Assembly (NCBI RefSeq): GCF_022605725.1
Contig: NC_065564.1
Coordinates: 1,488,001 to 1,552,000 of the forward strand
Source of the DNA: Anthonomus grandis grandis
Lineage: Eukaryota; Arthropoda; Insecta; Coleoptera; Curculionidae
DNA: 64,000 nucleotides
Direction of reading: 5' to 3'
In this document: positions 52,301 to 62,639 of the stretch, piece after piece
Layout of the letters: every line of letters starts with the position of its first letter
Numbering within the stretch: position 1 is the first letter of the stretch
The notes under the pieces: generated by a model
Told to the model about the DNA's origin: nothing
What the model saw: the letters and a program-made list of their open reading frames with translations, nothing else
Database searches by the model: none
Position numbers and translations under genes: made by a program

Positions 52301-55300
52301 AGAGCCATCTTTCATGAAAATCTATGGAAAATTAGGAAAGTTATCACAGTTTTCACTTATACTCTGTCGAGAACTTGGGCAAATTTTTCAAATTTCACTT
52401 CTTCATTCAAGAACTATTGGGGTTATGGAAATTTTTGTAGATACATTTTTTGTTTGCAATTAAAAAACGTTTCTTCTGAGCTAAATTTTGTGAAAATTGA
52501 TCAAAAATTAAGGAAGTTATTGTAGTTTTCACTGACAGTCTGTCGAGAACTTTGACAAATTTTTCAAAAATTTCTTTAATTCACAAACAGTTGAATTTAT
52601 GAAAATTTCTGTAGATATGTTTCTTATTCTAAATTAAAAATCCTTTCCTTAGAAGTAATTTTCATGAAAATCGGTGGAAATTGAGAAAGTTATCATACTT
52701 TTCACTTACACCCTGTCGAGGACTCTTCAAATTTTCCAAATTTCACTTGCATTCAAAAACTATTGGGTTTATGAAAATCTCTGTAGATATACTTTCTATT
52801 TGGAATTAAAAATTCTTTCTGTCAAGACAATTTCATGAAAATCTGTGGAAAATTGAGGAAAATATTGGATATTTTGACCGAGACTTGGTTAATCATAGTA
52901 GGATTTCTCAAATTTCCTTCAGGTCAAAAACTATTGGGTTTTTGGGAATTTTTGTAGACACATTTTTTGTTTGGCATTAAAAATCCTTTCTTTAAAGCCC
53001 ATTTTCATCAAAATCTGTAAAGAATTAGGGAAGTTATTGCACTTTTTGATTTTCATTGTGTCAAGAACTGTGGCAAATTTTCCAAAAGTTCCATTAACTC
53101 GGAAACAGTTGGGTTTATGAAAATGTTTGTAGATACATTCTTTGTTTGGAATTAAATTTTCTTCCCTATGAAGTAACTTTTAGGAAAATTGATGGGAAAT
53201 TGGGGAAATTATGGCACTTTGTCTTGGAAGCATTTTCAAACATTTTCCTTTTACTTTGGAATTTCTTTGTTTTTCAAAATTTTCATAAATACATTTCTGG
53301 TTTTAAATTAAAAACCCTTTCTTTAGAGCCAACTTTCATGAAAATCTATGAAAAATTAGGAAAGTTATCACAATTTTCACTTACACATTGTCGAGGAGTT
53401 TGGGAAATTTCCCAAATTTTCCTTTAAATCAACAACTATTGGGTTTATGGAAATTTTTGTAGATATATTTTCTATTTGGAATTTAACACCCTTTCTTTTA
53501 AGCCAATTTTCATGAAAATCTGTGAAAAATTAGGAAAGTTATCATACTTTTCACTTACACCCTATCGAGGACTCTTCAAATTTTCCAAATTTCACTTTGA
53601 TTCAAAAACTATTGGGTTTTTGGGAATTTTTGTAGACCCATTTTTTGTTTGGCATCAAAAATCCTTTCTTTAAAGCCCATTTTCATCAAAATCTGTGGAA
53701 AATTAGGGAAGTTATTGCACTTTTTGATTTTCATTGTGTCGAGAATTGTGGCACATTTTACAAAATTACCCTTGACTCGGAAACAGTTGGGTTTATGAAA
53801 ATTTTTGTAAATACATTCTTTGTTTAGAATCAAATTTTCTTCCCTATGAAGTAACTTTTAGGAAAATCGATGGGAAATTGGGGAAATTATGGCACTTTGT
53901 CTTGGAAGCATTTTCCTTTTACTTTGGTATTTCTTTGTTTTTCAAAATTTTCATAGATACATTTCTTGTTCTAAATTAAAAACCCTTTCTCTAGAGTCAA
54001 CTTTCATGAAAATCTATGGAAAATTAGGGAAGTTATCACACTTTTCACTTACACTCTGTCGAGGACTCTTTAAATTTTCCAAAGTTTCCTTTAACTCAGA
54101 AACAGTTGGGTTTATGAAAAATTTTGTAGATATATTTTCCATTTGGAATTAAAAACCCTTTCTTTCAAGCCATTTTTCACGAAAATCTGTGAAAAATTAA
54201 GGAAATTAGCGAAGATTTTCACTTATTAATTTGACACATCTTCCAATTTGCCTCTTTATCTCTGAAATTGCCCAGTTTTTGCAAATTTTTATAGATACAT
54301 TTCTCGTTCTAAATTAAAAACCCTTGCCTTAGAGCCAATTTTCATGAAAATCTGTGGAAAATTAAGAAAGTTACGACCCTTTGTATCTCATTCATCCATA
54401 AAAATAATTCAAATCCCCCTTTTTCGCGGCCATTTAATTTCCTGACGTCACCATCGTCCCACGTGACCACGATCGGTTCAAACATCAAATCCGATCCCCT
54501 CCACAAAATATTAGCGCCCTCTCTCTCGCTCTCACGTGTTATGCCCCGAAACAAGTGCCCATTGCGCATGCTCCGCCATTTTTAAATCGACGTTTTCGAT
54601 CGCGATTCGTCGTGAAACTTCGGAAACGACCGTGCATACGATGATGATGTAATCGGTTCCTTCTTTCCGTTAGCTGTGTCGTCACTGGTTGTTAAAAATG
54701 GCGGAGGGCTCCCGGAAAAACGTCCGGGAAATCGGGAAAAGTGGGAATCAATTATGAAGAGTGCTTGAAAAGTGTTCTCTAGACCCTGCGCTTCATTTTG
54801 ATGTAACTTTCATGGGTGTGCCCCCGTTTTTTCTATGGAAAAACTGTGAGGTAAGATCCTCGGTCTTTGTTCCCTTTGTCTCAAAGTGGTTTTTTCGCGA
54901 TAACTGTTCGAAGTTTCGATTTACGTGAAAAACAGTATTTGCATCGCGTTCTATGCATCGAGGGCTTCATTTTGGTGTATATATCGTGGGGGTGCATAAG
55001 TTTTTCTAGCGGGAAATCGTGTGAAAAGATTTTCCCGTTGTAGGGTCGTTCGGGTCGTTTCAATGGCGTCATCGATCGCCATCGGAACGGCAAAATGGCC
55101 GCCATCATTTTCGGGCCTTATGGGAAATCGATATTGTTATCGATATTTATTGAAACGTTTTAAATGGGGCGGATTTACGTTTTTTTTGATGGTGTTTTTT
55201 GGGTTTTCATTAATTTTTTATTGATTTTTCATGAAAATTTTATTAAATTCTTTGGATTTTTATGTATTTATTTTTTATTATATTGTCTCTTGTCCTTGTT

Positions 55301-58300
55301 ACAAGTGTCTTATAATGAAACGGTCCAATAAAATCTCAATTTTCCATCAATCTTTCATATTCAAGTGTTTCGTCCTTAATTATTCTCACATTTTCAATGA
55401 TTTTCCCCTCTTTTCCAGACATAACCTCACATAAGGGCCCCTCTGGTAGCAATCGAGTCCAGAGGAGGTCGAACAGAACAAGAGGGACAGAAGATACCAC
55501 AAGACAAGACTAGAGTAAAGAGGTGAGCAACATTCTCTTGCTTTTGTTTTTTAATTAACACTCTTTATATATTGGTACCTATAACACGATTCGGTATGAT
55601 TAATAAGTATGTTTTTCATTTGTTTCAGGTGGAACCTCAAGTCGAAACAGTCCCTGGAAACAGTCGAGCATCAGCAGCAGTGAAACAGAAGAGGATCCGA
55701 GGGGGGACGCGCACCGGGACGTCAGAGGTAACTGATTGACATTCAATTTTTTTCTCTCTCGCTCTCTTTTTCATTTGTTATTCACTATGCCAATCAACTG
55801 TTTTGCAACGTTGCTTATAAGGGAAAAAAAGGTATTTATGAACAAATAATGCGGTGTTGCCGTTTTTTGCATGGGTTTTTTGGATATTTTGATAGAGTGG
55901 TGTACATATTATTAATTGTTGGCAATTAGAAAAAGAGGAAAAGTTAATTATTGTAAATATTTTTGGGGATTTGGGGTAAAGTTTGGCAACATTGTAAGTA
56001 CTTATTTATTGCAATCTTGCATGCTCTAAGATTGCCATGGTGATGTTTTATTTATTTATTGTGTATAATGCTTGCGTCCTCACATAACCTCGGTTTATTC
56101 GTGTCCTTTTGTGTGCCCTTTAACCATTTTCACCTGAACATAACCGACATGCACCCCAGATAAGATCCATGTATATATATTTCCATCTCACTCACTCATA
56201 TGCACAAGAAACTAACAGAAAAAGACAGATTTAAGTTTCCCCGACACATTTGCACACCATAAGACAGATATAGAAACTAGCTATAGTGGATTTTGTATGT
56301 ATTGATGGTTCCCTTGCATTCATCCCTTGTTCTCTTGCAAAATGGGGTTGGTAAGAGCATTAGTCAGAAAAACCCCCTCCCCTAGGGGCTCCTACCTTGA
56401 TTCTTCTGACTATATGCTCGTAAGACACCATGGTACCAGAGAAACCCGCCATATGTTCAAGAAGACAATTAATTTGAATAATAATTTGATTTAATGCAGC
56501 AGCAGCAGGAGCAGGAAGATCTTTGGCAAGTTTTCCTAATCTATGCCAGAAGCTTTCTTTTGTTTTTTTGGCCAGAGGAAACAGTAGAAGCTTGCAGATG
56601 ACCGGGGACCTTTGGAGCTCAATTGTTTTATTTTATATTGTGATTTTTAATGTTATTGTTATTATTATTATTTAAGGTTGTAATAAAGTGTGCCCTAAAT
56701 TCGAGTGTTTTCTTTCCCTAATCGTGTTGTTTAGGGACAATAAAGTTGGTTGTATGTGTTTTATTTAATTTGTTGTATCCCATCCTGTTGTACCGTTTTT
56801 TTGAGGGTTTTTACTTGTAAAATTTGAAGGAGAGTTTTCAACTAATGTTTGGTTTTTATTGACAATCATTTTGGTGCAAGAATGAAGGAAATCGGTTCAG
56901 TAGGTCAGGAGTTATTTAACTTTTAATGACCAGGGGTTTTCTTGGGGTAAATCAATGAATAAACTCAATTCTATTGATTCGATTTTAATGATTTATGCTT
57001 TAAAAGTTGCTGAATTTTCTTTGGAACATTTTAAGACCAGAACCAAAGAAATCTGTTGATTAGAAGGGAATATTTTCAACTTTTTACAAAAATTGAGCCT
57101 CGACTAAAGAATTTTCACAAATTTCCAAATAATGTCACTTCTACTGCTCCAATTTTCATGATTTATGTCTTAAAAGCTTCAGAATATTATTTAGAATCTT
57201 TTACGACCAAAACCAAAGAAATCTGATGATTAGAAGGGAATATTTTCAACTTTTTACAAAAATTGAGCCTCGACTAAAGAATTTTCCCAAATTTCCAAAT
57301 AATATCACTTCTACTGCTCCAATTTTCATGATTTATGTCTTAAAAGCTTCAAAATATTATTTAGAATCTTTTAAGACCAAAACCAAACAAATCTGATAAT
57401 CAGAAGGGAATATTTTCAATTTTTTACAAAAATTGAGCCTCGACTAAAGAATTTTCCCAAATTTCCAAATAATGTCACTTCTACTGCTCCAATTTTCATG
57501 ATTTATGTCTTAAAAGCTTCAAAATATTATTTAGAATCTTTTAAGACCAGCACCAAAGAAATCTGATGATTAGAAGGGAATGTTTTCAACTTTTTACAAA
57601 AATTGAGCCTCGACTAAAGAATTTTCACAATTTTCCAAATAATGTCACTTCTACTGCTCCAATTTTCATGATTTATGTCTTAAAAGCTTCAAAATAATAT
57701 TTAGAATCTTTTAAGACCAGCACCAAAGAAATCTGTTGATTAGAAGAGAATATTTTCAACTTTTTAGAAAAATTGAGCCTCAACTAAAGAATTTTCACAA
57801 ATTTCCAAATAATGTCAATTCTACTGCTCCAATTTTCATGATTTATGTCTTAAAAGCTTCAAAATAATATTTAGAATCTTTTAAGACCAGAACCAAAGAA
57901 ATCTGTTGATTAGAAGGGAATATTTTCAACTTTTTACAAAAATTGAGCCTCGACTAAAGAATTTTCACAAATTTCCAAATAATGTCACTTCTACTGCTCC
58001 AATTTTCATGATTTATGTCTTAAAAGCTTCAAAATAATATTTAGAATCTTTTAAGACCAGCACCAAAGAAATCTGATGATTAGAAGGGAATATTTTCAAC
58101 TTTTTACAAAAATTGAGCCTTGACTAAAGAATTTTCACAAATTTCCAAATAATGTCAATTCTACTGCTCCAATTTTCATGATTTATGTCTTAAAAGCTTC
58201 AAAATAATATTTAGAATCTTTTAAGACCAGAACCAAAGAAATCTGATCATTAAAAGGGAATATTTTCAATTTTTTACAAAAGTTGAGCCTCGACTAAAGA

Positions 58301-61300
58301 ATTTTCACAAATTTCCAACTAATGTCACTTCTACTGCTCCAATTTTCATGATTTATGTCTTAAAAGTTTCAGAATATTATTTAGAATCTTTTAAGACCAA
58401 AACCAAAGATATCTGATGATTAGAAGGGAATATTTTCAACTTTTTACAAAAATTGAGTTTCGACTAAAGAATTTTCACATATTTCCAAATAATGTCACTT
58501 CTACTGTTCCAATTTTCATGATTTATGTCTTAAAAGCTTAAAAATAACATTTAGAATCTTTTGAGACCAAAACCAAAGAAATCTGATCATTAGAAGGGAA
58601 TATTTTCAATTTTTTACAAAAATTGAGTCTCGACTAAGGAATTTTCCCAAATTTCCAAATAATGTCACTTCTACTGCTCCAATTTTCATGATTTATGTCT
58701 TAAAAGCTTCAAAATATTGTTTAGAATCTTTTAAGACCAAAACCAAAGAAATCTGATGATTAGAAGGAAATATTTTCAATTTTTTACAAAAATTGAGTTT
58801 TGACTAAAGAATTTTCACATATTTCCAAATAATGTCACTTCTACTGCTCCAATTTTCATGATTTATGTCTTAAAAGCTTAAAAATAACATTTAGAATCTT
58901 TTGAGACCAAAACCAAAGAAATCTGATCATTAGAAGGGAATATTTTCAATTTTTTACAAAAATTGAGTCTCGACTAAGGAATTTTCCCAAATTTCCAAAT
59001 AATGTCACTTCTACTGCTCCAATTTTCATGATTTATGTCTTAAAAGCTTCAAAATATTGTTTAGAATCTTTTAAGACCAAAACCAAAGAAATCTGATGAT
59101 TAGAAGGAAATATTTTCAATTTTTTACAAAAATTGAGTTTTGACTAAAGAATTTTCACATATTTCCAAATAATGTCACTTCTACTGCTCCAATTTTCATG
59201 ATTTATGTCTTAAAAGTTGCAGAACATTCTTTGGAACATTTTACAATCAAAATAAAAAAAAATTGATCATTATAAAGGAAGATTTCCCACTTTTCATGAA
59301 AAATGGGGCTTGACTAAAGCATTTTCACAAATTTCCAAATAATGTCACTTCTACCACTCCAATTTCCATGATTTATGTCTTAAAAGTTGCAGAATATTAT
59401 TTAGAATCTTTTAAGACCAGAACCAAAGAAATCTGACCATTAGAAGGGAATATTTTCAATTTTTTACAAAAATTGAGCCTCGACTAAAGAATTTTCACAA
59501 TTTTCTAAATAAAATCAGTTTCACCGGTTCAATTTCCACAATTTATCTTTTAAAAGTTACAGAATATTCCTTGGAACATTTTAATACCAAAATCAAGCCA
59601 ATCCGATCAAGAGATGTTCCCTATTCTCCATTTTTCTCAAAAAATGTCCCTCGGATAGGGAACTTGCATAAATGTCCCAATAAAGTCAGTTCTACTGCAC
59701 CAATTTGAATGATTCATGTATCAAAAGTTGCAGAACATTCTTTGGAATCTTTTAAGACCAAAAGCGAACAAATCCGATCATCAGCAGGGAATATTCTGAA
59801 CTTTTTACAAAAAATCAGACTCACTTGGAGGATCCATACAATTTTCCGGATAAAATCAATTCCACTCATCCATCATTTCCATAATTTATGTCTTAAAAGT
59901 TGCAGAACATTCTTTGGAACGTTTTAAGACCAAAACCGAACAAATCCGATCATTAGAAGGGAATATTCTTCACTTTTTATGGGGCCCATTCACCCTTCCC
60001 TACATATTATTGACCTGATCTAATAATATGCTTTCCTTCTTCCCTCAGGATTGATAAAGTGTGAATGTTAGTGCCAAAAGAGGGGGTAGCAGATCCGGTT
60101 GGCGTTATAGTCTCTTCCCTGGGGGCTTGTCTCTACGGGGGCAAAGTCCTCAGGACGTGGACAGAAGATGGACCTGTGAAGTAGACGATAAGGCGGCGGA
60201 ATATACCTTGAAAAGGTGAGGAATCGTCTTTTGTTTTCAAATTTGTATCATCATTTCGAGAATATTCGAGGTATTTCGGTGATTTTTTTGGAGCGTAATA
60301 AAGAGCATTTTGTAGTTTGATTTTATGTGAAAATTTGTTTTTTTAGCGTAAAAATTGATCGGTTTAAAGCGATTTTTTGATGAAGGTATTGATTTTACTT
60401 ATATTTTAGTTTTTTGCAAATGTTTTGATAATTTCTTTAGGTACCTAAATAAAAGTTATACTGAAAGGAAGGGTGTTTTATGGCAAACGTTTTGATATAT
60501 TATACATTTTTCTGAGTCAAGTAGTTTCTGAGTTATCCCCACTTTTACCCACCCACCAGATTTGAGGTTTGTTGATTTTTTTTACACTCCAGGACATTTT
60601 CCTTTATAACTTCCAAACTATTCAAGATATTTTAATAATTCTTTCAGCATATTATCGAGAACACTCTGTAGATTAATTCTGAGCAAGAAAATTGGCTTTA
60701 GATTAAAAGTTCCTTGAATGAAAGCAGTTTTGGTTCATGGTGATACCCACTTGAGGTTTTCCCCAAATAACTTGGGCACTTTTCAAGTTATTCAAACGAG
60801 GTTTTCACTCAAAGCAGAGGCGTTTTCCGGGGCACATTTTGATATATGATACATTTTTCTGAGTCAAGTAGTTTCTGAGTTATCCCCACTTTTACCTACC
60901 CACCAGATTTGAGGTTTGTTGAATTTTTTTATACTCCAGGACATTTTCCTTTATAACTTCCAAACTATTCAAGATATTTTCATAATTTTTTCACCAAATT
61001 ATCGAGAACACTCTGTAGATTAATTCTGAGCAAGATATTGGCTTTAAACTAAAAGTTCCTTGAATGAAAGCAGTTTTGGTTCATGGTGATACCCACTTGA
61101 GGTTTTCCCCAAATAACTTGGGCACTTTTCAAGTTATTCAAACGAGGTTTTCACTCAAAGCAGAGGCGTTTTCCGGGGCACATTTTGATATATGATACAT
61201 TTTTCTGAGTCAAGTAGTTTCTGAGTTATCCCCACTTTTACCTACCCACCAGATTTGAGGTTTGTTGAATTTTTTTATACTCCAGGACATTTTCCTTTAT

Positions 61301-62625
61301 AACTTCCAAACTATTCAAGATATTTTCATAATTTTTTCACCAAATTATCGAGAACACTCTGTAGATTAATTCTGAGCAAGATATTGGCTTTAAACTAAAA
61401 GTTCCTTGAATGAAAGCAGTTTTGGTTCGTGGCGATACCCACTCGAGGTTTTCCCCAAATAACTTGGGCACTTTTCAATTTATTCAAACGAGGTTTTCAC
61501 AGAAAGCAGAGGCGTTTCCCGGGGCACATTTTGATATATGATACATTTTTCTGAGTCCAGCAGTTTCTGAGCTATTACCACTTCTACCTACTAGTTTACT
61601 GTGCTACTACTTACAAAATATTCAACTGCATCTGTCTCCTGAGCAACGCGTTCTTCTTATTAACGAAAGTGAACCAGCGCGACATCAGAGCCTCCTCCTC
61701 CCCGTTACTGTTCCCGGACTCCATGGCCACCCGGAGTTTCTTTTCCAAAATGGCCGCCTGCTCGTCGATCGCCTTTTGTTCTCGCTCCAGATCCTCCAGT
61801 TCCCGATCGATCCAGGAATGAACATCGATCCCCATCTGAAATATTTTGTCGTCATCTCTCTTCAACCCTCCCCCGCTCTATCGACGCTCATTTACCTCCT
61901 TCAGGCCCAAATCGTCCGGTAACTTGTCCGGAGTGATCCGGTCCGGATTGAACCCGTTTCCGGGCCTCTCCTCGCCCCCGCCCCCCGTCGGACTGATCCG
62001 GATGATTTCGGTGACGGCGGGGGCGGAGCCTTGACGCGCCTCCGCCAACAGTCGTCTCGCTCGCTCTCGAAGCTGACTTTGACGTTCCTCTTCCGCCTGC
62101 AACAAGGTCATTTAAAGGTCAATTAATTATCCAAGGTCACCTTGGAGCGGCTTACTTTGATCGGCGACGCGGGGCTTCCCGTCCCGTCCCTCTTGCCCCC
62201 CTTTTCCAGCAGCTCGCGGGCACGTTCCCGTTGCTCCGAGTGACGCATCAAGATTTGCTAAAATTCCTCTCACTAGATTAAAAAAAAAAAAAAAACAAAA
62301 GAAAACTGAAGAAATCAAAAGACGCCGCTTACCGGATTCGGCTTGGGAAGATCGGCGAAAACGTCCTGCTGGGGAGGGGGTTGCACCTTGTCCACTTCCT
62401 CCTTCTCTTTCTGTTGCTCCTCTTCTTCTTCTTCGTCTGACCCAAACGGGTCCGTCAGTTCTCTCCTGGTCATCAAAATCGGTTTTTTGGGTTCCGGGGG
62501 GTCGCAGGGGGGCGCGCTCTCGACCACCGGTTGGGGCTCGGTGGTGAATTTCAATGGCAAGTTGAGCCCCTTCCGTTGTTGCTCCTGCTGACTGATTGGC
62601 GCCAGTTGGGTCGGTGGTTCGCGTT
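34349..62625 (-). CDS. EHBP1: EH domain-binding protein 1 (EHBP1), C-terminal part, 5' end outside window
   Basis: Six in-phase exons are visible: 62333-62625, 62156-62257, 61896-62096, 61615-61835, 34490-34678 and 34349-34433. The N-terminal C2 and CH domains must lie right of the window. The first visible exon has an acidic ELTDPFGSDEEEEEE stretch with a DPF motif. The last three encode a bMERB domain: ELEDLEREQKAIDEQAA, LMSRWFTFVNKKNALLRR, then EEL-IEDWKKTE and LVNKR-type helices, closely matching human EHBP1. The protein ends in CVIS, a CaaX prenylation box. By family it couples Rab8/Rab10-type GTPases and EHD proteins to actin during endocytic recycling. The intron between the bMERB halves is 26,936 bp (34679-61614) and holds satellites and four noncoding modules. 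Confidence 0.92.
34690..35480. repeat. Degenerate ~180-bp repeat units, family F relatives
   Basis: Diverged units containing GGTCTCGACTAACG, AAAGTCAGTTCTACTGAGCC and AAAAGTTGCAGAATG blocks that also occur in the 56.9-60 kb array and at 44.6-44.9 kb. Lies directly beside EHBP1 exon 34490-34678. No gene seen. Confidence 0.6.
36774..36791 (+). other. Conserved hairpin, copies at 36774, 46427 and 50423
   Basis: GTCTGTA and TACAGAC form a perfect 7-bp stem around a 4-nt loop. The loop is ACTG here, ACCG at 46427-46444 and ATTG at 50423-50440, while the stem is unchanged. An 11-bp stem (AAAACAATTGG with its complement, 7-nt loop) lies about 50 bp upstream in copies 1 and 2. Confidence 0.6.
36894..36914. 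repeat. (CTTTG)n microsatellite
   Basis: Four tandem CTTTG/GCTTT units within module copy 1; copies 2 and 3 have a single CTTTGTTTTGTTT at the same place, so the run expanded in this copy. Confidence 0.8.
37262..44595. repeat. 172-bp satellite array (family D), about 42 monomers
   Basis: Homogeneous head-to-tail array, period exactly 172 bp; repeated landmarks at 41510, 42198, 43230, 43746 and 44090 are separated by multiples of 172. Each unit has GAGGTAACTTGGGTCATAAC, CTTCTGGTGGTCAGATCG and CCATCCATTAGAACC blocks. Variant pairs (AGATCGACTT or AGATCGGGTT; GAAGTCTTCTT or GAAGTGTTCTT) alternate in blocks. Its short minus-strand open frames are repeat by-products. Confidence 0.97.
44596..45025. 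repeat. Diverged repeat units bordering array D
   Basis: About two decayed units with TGGTCTCGACTAACAG and AAAGTCAGTTCTACTC blocks shared with 34.7-35.4 kb and 56.9-60 kb. The segment at 44,840-45,010 resembles 35,110-35,310 (both hold AAAGTGCCATACATATTCTTAA), so this border is duplicated on both sides of module 1 plus array D. Confidence 0.65.
45030..46882 (+). ncRNA. Module copy 2: putative spliced noncoding transcription unit
   Basis: CpG-rich start with GCGCATGC at 45136-45143, then the shared CTCCCGGAAAATCATCCGGG block near 45,191 and donor ACAGTGAG|GTAAGATC at 45333. A second exon-like segment runs 45766-45863 between CTTTTCCAG and CGGAG|GTAAA; it is open in one frame for 33 codons, but copies 1 and 4 do not keep that frame or its sequence. 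The distal part holds both hairpins (second at 46427-46444), GTTTGCAGATGACTGG near 46,583 and AATAAA at 46734-46739. Order and orientation match copy 1. Confidence 0.5.
46885..49195. repeat. ~173-bp degenerate tandem repeat (family E), left block
   Basis: About 13 units with TTTATG(A/G)AAATTTTTGTAGAT-type landmarks near 47016, 47190, 47361, 47531, 47880, 48054, 48230 and 48400. Units also carry GGAAAATTAGGGAAGTTAT and ACTCTGTCGAGGAC blocks. They are clearly more diverged than arrays B and D. Confidence 0.85.
49200..50870 (+). ncRNA. Module copy 3: putative transcription unit lacking the middle exon-like segment
   Basis: The promoter-like start is fuller than in copies 1-2 (see 49237-49375). 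The conserved GGCTCCCGGAAAATCATCC block is near 49,500 and the donor CTGTGAG|GTAAGATCC at 49644. The acceptor-exon-donor segment present in copies 2 and 4 is missing, so a deletion joins the intron to the distal part. The second hairpin is kept (50423-50440), the first is lost, and AATAAA is at 50706-50711. It ends with the same GGGGAACACATTTT as copy 1. Confidence 0.45.
49237..49375 (+). promoter_or_regulatory. Promoter-like cluster of module copy 3
   Basis: Within 140 bp: a palindromic CRE TGACGTCA (49237-49244), E-boxes CACGTG (49254-49259, 49326-49331), an NRF1-like TGCGCATGC (49356-49364) and a YY1-like CCGCCATTTT (49366-49375). The region is CpG-rich within AT-rich DNA. The motif names come from general animal promoter knowledge; function here is inferred. 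Confidence 0.5.
50875..54415. repeat. ~173-bp degenerate tandem repeat (family E), right block
   Basis: Same family as 46885-49195, about 20 units. The last part (about 53,600-54,415) is near-identical to 48,390-49,195, which shows that family E and module copy 3 were duplicated together. Confidence 0.85.
54416..56770 (+). ncRNA. Module copy 4: putative multi-exon noncoding transcription unit
   Basis: The most complete copy. Promoter-like cluster at 54443-54582 and donor CTGTGAG|GTAAGATCC at 54851. Exon-like segments follow at 55419-55522 (CTTTTCCAG| to AAGAG|GTGAGC) and 55629-55727 (TTTGTTTCAG| to TCAGAG|GTAACT). The distal part has CTTGCAGATGACCGGGG near 56,592 and AATAAA at 56682-56687 and 56739-56744. 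The 33-codon open frame of 55629-55727 does not continue into a conserved protein. The conserved hairpin pair is not seen here. Confidence 0.5.
54443..54582 (+). promoter_or_regulatory. Promoter-like cluster of module copy 4
   Basis: Same order as copy 3: TGACGTCA (54443-54450), CACGTG (54460-54465, and again near 54,534), TGCGCATGC (54563-54571), CCGCCATTTT (54573-54582). Near-identical to copy 3, so conservation may only reflect recent duplication. Confidence 0.5.
56850..59990. repeat. 180-bp tandem repeat (family F), about 17 units
   Basis: Period exactly 180 bp over most of the array; TCACTTCTACTGCTCCAATT recurs every 180 bases from about 57,137 to 59,177. Units at both ends (before 57,000 and after 59,220) are more diverged. 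Each has a TTAAAAGCTTC and AATCTTTTAAGACCA block. No gene. Confidence 0.95.
60049..60215 (+). other. Exon-like segment with strong splice borders
   Basis: A 167-bp unique, GC-richer segment preceded by a pyrimidine tract and acceptor (CTTCTTCCCTCAG|G) and followed by donor AAAAG|GTGAGG. All three frames are interrupted, so it would be a noncoding exon on the + strand, perhaps a distal exon of module copy 4. It is antisense to EHBP1. Confidence 0.45.
60420..61600. repeat. ~346-bp tandem repeat (family G), EHBP1 intron
   Basis: Three units recur at about 60799, 61144 and 61491 (ACGAGGTTTTCAC landmark). The first two are near-identical; all carry CTGAGTCAAGTAGTTTCTGAG and GGACATTTTCCTTTATAAC. 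The last unit ends about 20 nt before EHBP1 exon 61615-61835. Confidence 0.9.
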
Positions 62626-62639
62626 CTGGAAATTGAGGT

